DNA from: Streptococcus suis
GTDB taxonomy: Bacteria > Bacillota > Bacilli > Lactobacillales > Streptococcaceae
Assembly (NCBI RefSeq): GCF_002964045.1
Contig: NZ_POPB01000339.1
Location: 1 to 64,000, forward strand
Direction: 5' to 3'
Length of the DNA: 64,000 nt
Below, piece by piece: positions 7,581 to 14,756 of the stretch (positions within the stretch are counted from its first letter, which is position 1; every line of letters begins with the position of its first letter). The notes beneath the pieces were generated by a model, which was not told the origin of the DNA, searched no databases, and saw only the letters and a program-made list of their open reading frames with translations. Both the position numbers and the translations under genes were made by a program.

Positions 7581-7649
7581 AATATAAGCCAACTCAGATC
7601 AAATTTTTCATCCATGTCATGAACGGTCGTTATTTTATAATGAATGACC
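7581..7649 (-). promoter_or_regulatory. LytTR-type promoter 3
   Basis: Minus-strand TTCATTAT (7637-7644) and TTCATGAC (7616-7623) start 21 bp apart. The -10 TATATT is at 7581-7586, again 29 nt from the second repeat. It drives 7383 and probably the four genes after it. Confidence 0.75.
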
Positions 7650-7654
7650 ATTTT

Positions 7655-7864
7655 TTATCGATTCATTAAGTTGTGATATAGTTTTTTGCAAAATTTCTCT
7701 AATTTTTCTTCAACGAGAACAAATAGATACAGTCCATAGGGAGTTATGAAGCGTGGTACAAAATTCTTAGTGACAAGTAAGTACAGCACATACAAGGTAT
7801 AGACTATCATAGCGACATGTAGCAATTGTTCTTCTGTCATAGCAATTTTCTTTTTCACTGTCAT
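7655..7864 (-). CDS. 69-aa small membrane-associated protein
   Basis: The ATG at 7864 has GGAG 7 nt upstream. The basic and polar N terminus (TVKKKIAMTEEQ) precedes a hydrophobic helix (about residues 16-33) and a second, more amphipathic stretch (ITPYGLYLFVLVEEKL), then a basic tail. No family is recognised. It is the only gene between LytTR promoters 4 and 3, so it is a monocistronic member of the regulon. Similar stand-alone small genes in blp loci encode immunity proteins; that is inference here. Confidence 0.6.
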   Translation of the reverse strand: MTVKKKIAMTEEQLLHVAMIVYTLYVLYLLVTKNFVPRFITPYGLYLFVLVEEKLEKFCKKLYHNLMNR

Positions 7865-7898
7865 CTCATTTCTCCTTGTTCTTATTTTTTACACTCTT

Positions 7899-7967
7899 AG
7901 TATAGACCAACACACCACCATTTTTTCATCCATGTCATGGACGGTCGATATTTTGTAATGAATGACC
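7899..7967 (-). promoter_or_regulatory. LytTR-type promoter 4
   Basis: Minus-strand TTCATTAC (7955-7962) and TCCATGAC (7934-7941) start 21 bp apart. TATACT is at 7899-7904, 29 nt from the second repeat. It drives 7655-7864. Confidence 0.75.
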
Positions 7968-7976
7968 ATTTTTTCA

Positions 7977-8177
7977 TTAAGTCGTTTTCATGCTTCTCTT
8001 TTTTTCAATCATCGATAGAACGATGACTGAAAACAGCGGTGGAACCAAATAACTAATTTCGCTAAAATGAATACCAAATCCTATAACAGACAACCATTTG
8101 AGAAAAAGCATATTTAAGACAAATAAGGCAAGAAAAAGTATCCCGAGTTTCAACATCCTTTTCAACTCTTTACTCAT
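7977..8177 (-). CDS. 66-aa two-TM membrane protein
   Basis: MSKELKRMLKLGILFLALFV opens a first TM helix (residues about 9-26). A second helix (LVPPLFSVIVLSMIEKK) and a basic tail follow. The start codon overlaps the stop of the 55-aa gene upstream (ATGA), so the two are translationally coupled. No leader peptidase motif is present. Fourth gene after LytTR promoter 5. Unknown function; accessory to bacteriocin production or immunity by context. Confidence 0.65.
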   Translation of the reverse strand: MSKELKRMLKLGILFLALFVLNMLFLKWLSVIGFGIHFSEISYLVPPLFSVIVLSMIEKKRSMKTT

Positions 8178-8341
8178 ACTTCATCCCCACCTTTTCCATA
8201 TTTATCCACTAAATGGGACACAATGACGGTAATGACCGCAACTGTGACTCCATTTAAGTAATGGTTGTGAAAAGGCTGTAAAATACTTGTTACAGGAATG
8301 GAAATTACAACAACCAATAGAAGTTTAATAAGCCAAATCAT
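8174..8341 (-). CDS. 55-aa two-TM peptide coupled to 7977-8177
   Basis: The ATG at 8341 has a near-perfect AGGAGGAATAATTTT leader. The protein starts MIWLIKLLLVVVISIPVTSI; a second hydrophobic helix (GVTVAVITVIVSHLV) and the tail DKYGKGGDEV follow. The TGA overlaps the next ATG. The fold, a small two-helix protein with a GG-rich polar tail, is compatible with immunity proteins or holin-like peptides, but no family is recognised. Confidence 0.65.
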   Translation of the reverse strand: MIWLIKLLLVVVISIPVTSILQPFHNHYLNGVTVAVITVIVSHLVDKYGKGGDEV

Positions 8342-8414
8342 AAAATTATTCCTCCTACGATACGCGTATAAAATGCACCGACAAACACATTCCGTAAAAT
8401 CATCTCATCATTTA

Positions 8415-8567
8415 CTAAAACCAAAGTGCAAGAGCCTGACCAAATTCATAACCAATTTGATATAGGGTATCAATGAGAGATGGAATATCAATCACACTAA
8501 CCAAAAGTAACAAGAGCAAAACTTTTTCACGCTCTGACCACGGTTGACTATCCTTAACAGTTTTCAT
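8415..8567 (-). CDS. 50-aa membrane peptide of the P-x-G-x-(D/E)-F-G family
   Basis: An ATG 6 nt upstream of the chosen one stops after two codons; the ATG at 8567 opens 50 codons, with AAAGGAGAG upstream. A charged N terminus (MKTVKDSQPWSEREK) is followed by L6 in a TM helix and the tail IPSLIDTLYQIGYEFGQAL, which aligns with the tails at 8616, 7383 and 5811. No double-glycine leader. Under LytTR promoter 5. Function unknown. Confidence 0.65.
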   Translation of the reverse strand: MKTVKDSQPWSEREKVLLLLLLVSVIDIPSLIDTLYQIGYEFGQALALWF

Positions 8568-8615
8568 TTTTTCATCGCTTTCTCTCCTTTAAAATTTCCT
8601 ATCCTATCTACATAT

Positions 8616-8774
8616 TTACGGTAAAACTGCATTCACAAAACTACGCCCAAAATCTCTACCTGCTTGGTAAATGGTTTGAAAAATAGGCGGATAAATGGTC
8701 AATAAGCCAACAATAATCAACAACATGTAGATTGTTTTTTTATTTCCTTTGAAGTATGTTTTTAAAGTATTCAT
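8616..8774 (-). CDS. 52-aa membrane peptide of the P-x-G-x-(D/E)-F-G family
   Basis: The ATG at 8774 has AAAGGAGGC upstream. A basic N terminus (MNTLKTYFKGNKKT) precedes one TM helix (IYMLLIIVGLLTI) and the tail YPPIFQTIYQAGRDFGRSF ending NAVLP. It is the first gene after LytTR promoter 5 and so the most strongly quorum-controlled of the four paralogues. Its size resembles leaderless bacteriocins and blp small proteins, but there is no homologue I can name. Confidence 0.68.
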   Translation of the reverse strand: MNTLKTYFKGNKKTIYMLLIIVGLLTIYPPIFQTIYQAGRDFGRSFVNAVLP

Positions 8775-8809
8775 GTTCGTGCCTCCTTTTTTGTTTTCTT
8801 TACACTCTT

Positions 8810-8879
8810 AGTATAGACCAACACACCACCATTTTTTCATCCATGTCATGAACTGTCGTTATTTTGTAATGAATGACCA
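8810..8879 (-). promoter_or_regulatory. LytTR-type promoter 5
   Basis: Minus-strand TTCATTAC (8866-8873) and TTCATGAC (8845-8852) start 21 bp apart. TATACT is at 8810-8815, 29 nt away. The -35 region is only GAAAAA. It drives 8616 to 7977. Confidence 0.78.
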
Positions 8880-8896
8880 TTTTTTCGAGAAGATGC

Positions 8897-8921
8897 AAAA
8901 AAATCCAGCCTTTCGACTGGA
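8897..8921 (-). terminator. Terminator of the histidine kinase gene
   Basis: TCCAGTC-GAAA-GGCTGGA followed by T7 on the minus strand. It lies between the kinase stop and LytTR promoter 5, so the two-component genes and the peptide operon are separate transcripts. Confidence 0.85.
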
Positions 8922-8937
8922 CTTACATCTATAAATC

Positions 8938-10275
8938 TTATTCCAAAAACACCAACTCCTGAACAAATCGATGATTGCTACTGTTCGTTGATATAGAAAA
9001 TTTAGGATATTTATGTAAAATAGCTTTTACATTAGCCAAGCCAATTCCTCGATTATCTCCTTTTGTAGAATGACCATATTCAAAAATATGACTTGTAGAT
9101 ACTTTATCTTCAACCGTAGTATTTTCTACAATGATAATTTTTCTGTCATATTCCTGGAAGTAGGCAAATACAATATTTCCATTTACACACTGCTCTGCAG
9201 CATCGATAGCATTATCTAATAAAATAGACAGAATCGTTATGAATTCTATCAACTCTAAAGCAGGTGGTTCAATTTCAGAATCTACTTCCACAGAAATTGC
9301 AATACCTTTTTTTTGTGCCTCCAACATCTTAGATGACAGCAGGCTCTTCACAGCAGGATTTTGTATATTGGACAATCTAGCTATATCGTACTTTCCATCA
9401 TAGAATTTTCTATCAGAATCTGCAATAACCTCGCGATAAATAGTTCGAATCGCAACAATGTCTTCCTCTTTTATAGCCTCATTCAAGCTAACGAGAATAT
9501 TTGTATAGTCGTGTCGGAAACTTCGAATTTCTTTATAAAGTGACTCAACATGACGACTATAACGGCCTAAATCTGTTAATTGTTTGTCTTTCAACTCCTG
9601 GATTTCTTTGTCTTGCTTTTCTTTATTTCTGTAATTCAGATATAATAAACTTGCTGTAAAAAGAACAAAATAAAGTAATACTATATTGGTACGAACATAA
9701 TAAGGATCCCAATTAACTGCTATTACTTTCATTTCTACCCATCTTTCAATTAAAACTGTAGTTCTGACAAAAAGAAAATAGACAATGAATGAAATATTCA
9801 AACTGAGAAATATATTTTTAAAATCACTATCAAGTGTATCAACTTTTAAATACTTAGCTTCAATTCTCAACCCTTTAAAAAAGAGAGTATAGAACGGTAT
9901 AAGCAACAAGGTTAAAATAATATCGAAAAATAAACCTAAACTGAAATAATCCAATTGAAACACAAATCTCAAATAGAGACTTATGATACGTTGAAACATA
10001 TCCCCGATTACAAATGGTAATAAGCCGTAAAATAGTTTCTGGGTTCCATTCCAATTTGTTTTTAAAAAAGGAATAATAACCAAAAAAGAAAAAGGCTCTA
10101 ATAACAGATATATGTCATAAAAAACTATTTGACAACCAGTTAAAAGAAAAGCAATCCAACATTTTTTCTTCTTGCTCAAAAATAAACCACTGATTTGTTG
10201 AAGAATCATCAAACGAATCAGCATGTCAATAAAGAATACAGTGTCATAAAATGGAGATATAAAAATATTCATCAA
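8938..10275 (-). CDS. Peptide-pheromone histidine kinase (HPK10, BlpH/ComD-like)
   Basis: 445 aa. The N-terminal half has about six TM helices, the usual peptide sensor of AgrC/ComD/BlpH kinases. The DHp motif SFRHDYTNIL (phospho-acceptor His near residue 254) follows a coiled segment rich in K/E. The ATPase domain carries LLDNAIDAAEQ (N box) and GIGLANVKAI (G box). It overlaps the response regulator gene by 4 bp. Its pheromone is not encoded in this window as far as I can see, and no PCAT exporter is present. Probable sensor of the five-promoter LytTR regulon next to it. Confidence 0.88.
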   Translation of the reverse strand: MMNIFISPFYDTVFFIDMLIRLMILQQISGLFLSKKKKCWIAFLLTGCQIVFYDIYLLLEPFSFLVIIPFLKTNWNGTQKLFYGLLPFVIGDMFQRIISLYLRFVFQLDYFSLGLFFDIILTLLLIPFYTLFFKGLRIEAKYLKVDTLDSDFKNIFLSLNISFIVYFLFVRTTVLIERWVEMKVIAVNWDPYYVRTNIVLLYFVLFTASLLYLNYRNKEKQDKEIQELKDKQLTDLGRYSRHVESLYKEIRSFRHDYTNILVSLNEAIKEEDIVAIRTIYREVIADSDRKFYDGKYDIARLSNIQNPAVKSLLSSKMLEAQKKGIAISVEVDSEIEPPALELIEFITILSILLDNAIDAAEQCVNGNIVFAYFQEYDRKIIIVENTTVEDKVSTSHIFEYGHSTKGDNRGIGLANVKAILHKYPKFSISTNSSNHRFVQELVFLE

Positions 10276-11009
10276 TCAATCTCCAACAAATCTGCAAGTT
10301 TCTTCTGCTTCAAACGAGAAACAAAACAAGAATCTCCATTCTCAAAATAGGCAATGTGATTTGTTCTGTCCAATCTGGTTATATTTAATGGATTCACTAC
10401 ACAAGAACGATGTGCCTGGTAAAGTCGTTCGTCAGCTTTCGCTATATCGGATACTTTCCCGTAAAACTCAGTCTGACCTGTTTTTGTTTTTAAAATAACT
10501 TTATGTATTGTTGATGATGTTTCAAAATAAAGGATGTCACTAAAAGGGACTTGAATATGAGCAGTTTCAGTTTTGTATATAAAAGAATTTTCAGCTATAG
10601 TATGATCAATATTTTCAAAAGCATGCACTAACACATCTGATACTGCCTTTTGAAAGTCACTATCCTCCAGGCCTTTATCTATAAAATCTAAAGCAGAAAC
10701 CCGATAACGATACGTTACCGGCATAAATTCTGAGTGAGTTGTTACAAAGACAATAACAGCATAAGGATCTCGAGCACGGATTTCTTTAGCGATTTCCATT
10801 CCTTTCTTTTCTTCGCCTTTAATTTCAATATCTAAAAAGAAAAATTGGTGATTGCCTGCTTCCTCAATTGATTCCAATAACTGATTTGGTTTACCAAAAA
10901 CTTCTAGGAATTTATATCTTACTGACGTTTCTTCAACACACTGCCTAATAGCATTTTCTAGCCTGCTCTGCTGAAAAAAATCATCTTCTAATACAAAAAT
11001 ATTAAGCAT
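10272..11009 (-). CDS. LytTR response regulator (BlpR/ComE-like)
   Basis: 245 aa. The receiver domain contains EDD (residues 8-10), the phospho-acceptor Asp60 in FFLDIEIKG, and T/S and K residues in VTTHSEF and DKGLED. The C-terminal LytTR domain is about residues 145-240 (IQVPFSDILYFETSST, YQAHRSCVVNPLNI). It is first in the two-gene operon; the promoter has TATAAT (forward 11046-11051) with a TG one base upstream. The five promoters with 21-bp repeats within 10 kb are its expected targets. That link is inference from family knowledge and geometry. Confidence 0.9.
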   Translation of the reverse strand: MLNIFVLEDDFFQQSRLENAIRQCVEETSVRYKFLEVFGKPNQLLESIEEAGNHQFFFLDIEIKGEEKKGMEIAKEIRARDPYAVIVFVTTHSEFMPVTYRYRVSALDFIDKGLEDSDFQKAVSDVLVHAFENIDHTIAENSFIYKTETAHIQVPFSDILYFETSSTIHKVILKTKTGQTEFYGKVSDIAKADERLYQAHRSCVVNPLNITRLDRTNHIAYFENGDSCFVSRLKQKKLADLLEID

Positions 11010-11116
11010 CGAAATCTCCTACATTTTTTGTAAGTAATAATCATTATTATAGCATATTTCAGCAAAAGATAAATGTCCAACTTGACTTGATAGACCTACC
11101 GATGTATAATTAACAT

Positions 11117-11235
11117 AGAAAAAGGTAGTTGCCAGAAACAACTACCCCTTGCAGAACCGTTTAAGACGGTGGCTTGTTATAAATTATGAAAAAATAACCG
11201 TGAACTCGCCAAAGTTACAGACGGTTATTTTTTTG
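11117..11235 (+). ncRNA. Type I antitoxin RNA (RNA II-like), copy 1
   Basis: A near-consensus promoter, TTGACT (11082-11087), 17 bp, TATAAT (11105-11110), faces the toxin transcript. The transcript would start with the stem-loop GGTAGTTG..CAACTACC (11124-11146) and contain GCAGAACCGTTTAAGACGGT (from 11151), a near copy of the 5' end of the toxin mRNA. It would end in the shared AAAATAACCGT/ACGGTTATTTT hairpin (11191-11231). Convergent RNAs with direct repeats and a shared terminator are the hallmark of Fst/par systems. Confidence 0.75.
11191..11231. terminator. Bidirectional terminator shared by both type I RNAs
   Basis: AAAATAACCGT (11191-11201) pairs with ACGGTTATTTT (11221-11231). A- and T-runs lie on both sides, so both convergent RNAs can end here. 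Confidence 0.8.
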
Positions 11236-11326
11236 TCGTTTTTACCAATTCAAGAACTAACATCACGAGAGCGATAACAAAGTTACCAGCTACAAACATG
11301 AGTGTTAGCCACTCAAAGGTTGACAA
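11225..11326 (-). CDS. Holin-like/Fst-type small toxin, copy 1
   Basis: 33 aa from a TTG at 11326: MSTFEWLTLMFVAGNF leading into one hydrophobic helix and ending in VKTTKK. This is the standard look of streptococcal and lactobacillar type I toxins: an (M/V)STxE start, one TM helix and a basic tail. The transcript begins near 11540, after an extended -10 TGCTATAAT, and carries AAGACGGTGGCT at its 5' end. The strong ribosome binding site (AGGTAGGTGG, forward 11495-11510) is separated from the toxin codons by a 122-bp hairpin cassette, so the real start is uncertain and the toxin may be silent. Confidence 0.6.
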   Translation of the reverse strand: MSTFEWLTLMFVAGNFVIALVMLVLELVKTTKK

Positions 11327-11337
11327 GCTAAGACTTT

Positions 11338-11459
11338 CGACGTGAGAGTTTTGAAACGATATTTTTCAAAACTCGAGCTAGTGCGAGCCCTAGACAAATC
11401 TTATAGGATTTGTCGTTGCCAGATGAGTAAGTTCACTTACCAGCTGGCTTGGGCTAGCC
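11338..11459 (-). repeat. 122-bp hairpin cassette, copy 1
   Basis: Nearly identical (about 117 of 122 positions by eye) to 21839-21960 in the opposite orientation. It contains three adjacent hairpins: CCAG(C/A)TGG..CATCTGG, GACAAATC..GATTTGTC and GTTTTGAAA..TTTCAAAAC. It lies between the ribosome binding site and the hydrophobic toxin codons at both loci. Confidence 0.8.
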
Positions 11460-11600
11460 TTTCTGTTAGATTTTGATGATTTGACCATAGGCACCACCTA
11501 CCTTTCAGAAATTAGAGCCACCGTCTTTACTTTTCTGCAAAAACTATTATAGCATATTTAATAAAGAATTGTAGTCCAATTTACACATCAAAAAACCAGC

Positions 11601-11786
11601 CTACTTGGGCTGGTCTTCTTGTAGCCGCTCTTTAAGGCGACGACGGTATAAAATCTGCGAAGGGATAAAATAGAGAAAACTTGCCAGAATAATCCAGCGT
11701 TTGTCAATTCCACTAAAGTAAATCACCAAAATCAAGGTAAATGCTACCACTAGGTAGAAAAAATGATTGGTCAGTAAGTTTTTCAT
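11601..11786 (-). CDS. 61-aa two-TM membrane protein
   Basis: The ATG at 11786 has GGAGGTG upstream; an in-frame ATG at 11801 is before that site and is less likely. There are two TM helices (about residues 8-24 and 32-48), with the basic tail YRRRLKERLQEDQPK in the cytoplasm. No family is recognised. It lies alone between the type I locus and dtd. Confidence 0.6.
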   Translation of the reverse strand: MKNLLTNHFFYLVVAFTLILVIYFSGIDKRWIILASFLYFIPSQILYRRRLKERLQEDQPK

Positions 11787-11848
11787 GGCACACCTCCACA
11801 TCTAATTCACTTTTAGTATATCAAAATAGACACAAAAAGTATAGAGGT

Positions 11849-12292
11849 CTAGCGATTTTTGGTATCTAACACAATGGTCACCGGCCCATCATTGACCAGA
11901 CTGACCGCCATATCCGCCCCAAACACGCCCACTTCAACCGGCACAAAGGCTGACAGGGCTTGGTTAAAAGCATCATAAAGTTGGCTGGCTAGGGCAGGAG
12001 CTGCTGCTCCTGTAAAAGCAGGGCGATTGCCTTTTTTAGTGTCCGCAAAAAGGGTAAATTGGGAAATGGATAAAATCTTGCCCGCCACATCTTGAACAGA
12101 CTTGTTCATCTTGCCTGCCTCATCTGAAAAAATCCGCATATTGACAATTTTTCGAACAGCATAGTCCAGGTCTTCCTGGCTGTCATCTGGCCCCACACCG
12201 ACTAGGAGCAAAAGCCCCTGATCAATTTGCCCATGAATGCTTCCTTCGATGGTCACACTGGCCTGTGATACACGTTGTAATACAATTTTCAT
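11849..12292 (-). CDS. dtd: D-aminoacyl-tRNA deacylase
   Basis: 147 aa, the normal Dtd length. The enzyme hydrolyses D-amino acids (and glycine from tRNA-Ala) off mis-charged tRNAs in the cytoplasm. The signature [15 protein letters not shown] (about residues 76-90) and the [11 protein letters not shown] motif near the C terminus contain the SQxxL and Gly-cisPro elements; the cross-subunit motif is here spelled G-P in NDGPVT. It starts 1 bp after the rel stop codon, an arrangement found in many Firmicutes (rel-dtd). Confidence 0.95.
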   Translation of the reverse strand: MKIVLQRVSQASVTIEGSIHGQIDQGLLLLVGVGPDDSQEDLDYAVRKIVNMRIFSDEAGKMNKSVQDVAGKILSISQFTLFADTKKGNRPAFTGAAAPALASQLYDAFNQALSAFVPVEVGVFGADMAVSLVNDGPVTIVLDTKNR

Positions 12293-12293
12293 C

Positions 12294-14495
12294 TTATCCG
12301 TTGGTCCTTTTCACTGAGTAAACTTCTGGTACCGACTTGATCTTGTCCACCAGACTGGTCAAGGTTGCCAGGTTGGAAATGCCAAAGGAAACATGGATGG
12401 TCGCAAACTTCATATCCTTGGTTGGCTGGGCATTGACCGAAGAAATGTTCTTGCTGGCATTGGTCAAAACCTTAAGGACATCATTGAGCAGACCTGAACG
12501 GTTGAGCCCGTAGATGTCAATGTTTGCCATGTATTCCTTGGTTGAGTTTTCATCCTCCCAACCGACATCAATTAGGCGGACATCATAGTTTTCCTGGCTC
12601 TTGAGGTTCATACAGTCCACACGGTGAACCGCAACCCCACGTCCCTTGGTAATGTAGCCGACAATCTCATCGCCAGGTACTGGATTACAACATTTGGCAA
12701 TCCGGATCAGCAAGCCTGACGCCCCTTCAATGACCACGCCACCCTCGTGACGGATTTTCAAACTATCTTTGTTGTCGTGTTTGACTTCACCACCGTTGAC
12801 CAATTCATCCGCGACAGCTTTGGCCTTAGCCCGCTCGGCTTCTCGACGTTCTTTCTCTGTCAGACGATTAAAGACGGACACGGCAGAGATTTCCCCAAAA
12901 CCAACCGCTGCATAGAGAGCCTCATCGGTTTTATAGCTGGTCTTTTGTAGGACTTCGTCCATGTGGCGACGGTCCAGGTATTGGTTAGGAACGTAGCCGT
13001 TTTCTTGGAGGAGATTCTGGAGCATTTCACGCCCTTTGGAAACAGACAATTCCTTGTCCTGGTTTTTGAAGAACTGCTTGATTTTATTGCGAGCCTTGTG
13101 GGTCTTTACAAGATTGACCCAGTCACGACTGGGACCGAAAGAGTTGGCAGAGGTGATGATTTCCACCTGGTCGCCCGTCTTGAGCTTGGTCGTCAGAGGC
13201 ACCATACGGCCGTTGACCTTGGCACCTGTCGCCCGCTCACCGACCTTGGTATGAATTTCATAGGCGAAGTCAATCGGTACGGAGTCCTTAGGCAATTCAC
13301 GCACCGCACCATCTGGCGTAAAGACGTAAATCCGCTCAGTGAAGATGTCCTCTTTGACCGAATCAACGAAGGATTGGGCATCTCCTGCCCCCTCTTGAAG
13401 TTCAATCAGGTTGTTGATCCAACGCAGCTCTTTTTCAGAAGCAGTTGCCTTGCCACCACGCTTGTAGGCCCAGTGAGCCGCAACCCCGTATTCTGCAACC
13501 TGGTGCATTTCCACCGTCCGAATTTGAAACTCAATCGGTCCCTTTGGTCCGTAAACTGTCGTATGGATGGACTGGTAGCCATTGGCTTTTGGACTGGCAA
13601 TGTAGTCCTTGAAGCGACCGGGCATAGGCTTCCAGAGTTCATGGATGTAGCCCAGCATGGCATAGACATCGCTTGGAGTGTCCATCAAACAACGGATAGC
13701 AGTCAAATCATATAGTTCGTCAAAACGCTTTTTCTTGTCATGCATCTTCCGATAGATGGAGTAGATATGCTTGGGACGACCATAGATTTGACCGTGAAGA
13801 TGGCGCTCCTCTGTGTATTCTCTCAACTTGTCGACGACTTCATTGACCAACTCTTCCCGTTCGCGTCGTTTCTCCCTCATCATGTGGGTAATCTTGTAAA
13901 ACTCAACTTCATTGAGGTAACGGAAAGACATGTCTTCCAATTCCCACTTGATAGAAGAAATACCTAGACGGTGGGCAAGCGGTGCATAGATTTCCATTGT
14001 TTCACGTGAAATACGTTCCTGCTTGTCCTTGCGCAAGTGCTTAAGAGTCCGCATATTGTGGAGACGGTCTGCCAGTTTAACCAGAATGACCCGCATGTCT
14101 TGGGACATGGCAATCAGCATGTTGCGGTGATTTTCAGCCAACTGCTCCGCATGAGATTTGTACTCGACCTTACCTAGCTTGGTCACCCCACCGACAATGT
14201 GGCGAACCTCTGGTCCAAATTCCGCCTCCATTTCATCCAAGGTAACTTCCGTATCCTCAACCACATCATGCAAGAAGCCACAAGCTACGGTTACCGCATC
14301 TAGCTTGAGCCCTGCTAAAATACCTGCTACTTGGATAGGGTGGACAATATAGGGTTCACCTGATTTTCGAAATTGTGTCTTATGAGCTTCCGTCGCAAAA
14401 TCCAAGGCCTTCTGAACAAAAGCAACATCTTCGGCTGGAAGGTAGGTGGCAGTCAGCCCAACAACCTCTTCTCCTGTAAAATTGATTTCCTTCAT
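12294..14495 (-). CDS. relA: Bifunctional (p)ppGpp synthetase/hydrolase Rel
   Basis: 733 aa, full length. It makes and degrades the stringent-response alarmone. The N-terminal HD hydrolase domain has HDVVED (residues 76-81) and the upstream HPIQVA His. The synthetase domain has [11 protein letters not shown] and a basic YKRGGKATA region. A TGS domain ([24 protein letters not shown]), a helical/zinc-finger region with [24 protein letters not shown] and a C-terminal ACT domain follow. It is co-oriented with dtd. The start ATG has GGGAGAG upstream. Confidence 0.96.
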   Translation of the reverse strand: MKEINFTGEEVVGLTATYLPAEDVAFVQKALDFATEAHKTQFRKSGEPYIVHPIQVAGILAGLKLDAVTVACGFLHDVVEDTEVTLDEMEAEFGPEVRHIVGGVTKLGKVEYKSHAEQLAENHRNMLIAMSQDMRVILVKLADRLHNMRTLKHLRKDKQERISRETMEIYAPLAHRLGISSIKWELEDMSFRYLNEVEFYKITHMMREKRREREELVNEVVDKLREYTEERHLHGQIYGRPKHIYSIYRKMHDKKKRFDELYDLTAIRCLMDTPSDVYAMLGYIHELWKPMPGRFKDYIASPKANGYQSIHTTVYGPKGPIEFQIRTVEMHQVAEYGVAAHWAYKRGGKATASEKELRWINNLIELQEGAGDAQSFVDSVKEDIFTERIYVFTPDGAVRELPKDSVPIDFAYEIHTKVGERATGAKVNGRMVPLTTKLKTGDQVEIITSANSFGPSRDWVNLVKTHKARNKIKQFFKNQDKELSVSKGREMLQNLLQENGYVPNQYLDRRHMDEVLQKTSYKTDEALYAAVGFGEISAVSVFNRLTEKERREAERAKAKAVADELVNGGEVKHDNKDSLKIRHEGGVVIEGASGLLIRIAKCCNPVPGDEIVGYITKGRGVAVHRVDCMNLKSQENYDVRLIDVGWEDENSTKEYMANIDIYGLNRSGLLNDVLKVLTNASKNISSVNAQPTKDMKFATIHVSFGISNLATLTSLVDKIKSVPEVYSVKRTNG

Positions 14496-14696
14496 TTGTT
14501 TCTCTCCCTAACTATTTCCTATTATTTTACCATTTTCACTGGAAAAGAAAAAGGAAAGCGGTAATTCATCCATACTATATCATTCAAAATGACGATAAAC
14601 AAAGAAAACTAACCAAACATTTTTTAGTCATCGTTCGTTTTTTGTTGTTTTTCTGAAAATTTTCCATCATTTTTCTTATATATTTGACAAAAAACC

Positions 14697-14725
14697 TTGA
14701 TGTTTCCGTTTTCAATATGTATAAT
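14697..14725 (+). promoter_or_regulatory. Promoter of the LPXTG nucleotidase
   Basis: TTGATG (14697-14702), 17-bp spacer and TATAAT (14720-14725) with TG one base upstream. The ribosome binding site GGAGG lies 5 nt before the ATG at 14757. Confidence 0.75.
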
Positions 14726-14756
14726 ATTCTTGAGATTATATCAAATGGAGGTTCTC

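Noticed and set aside
12963-13715. 250-aa plus-strand ORF opposite rel
   Set aside because: It lies wholly inside the rel coding sequence, has no ribosome binding site and its composition is what the antisense of a coding gene gives.
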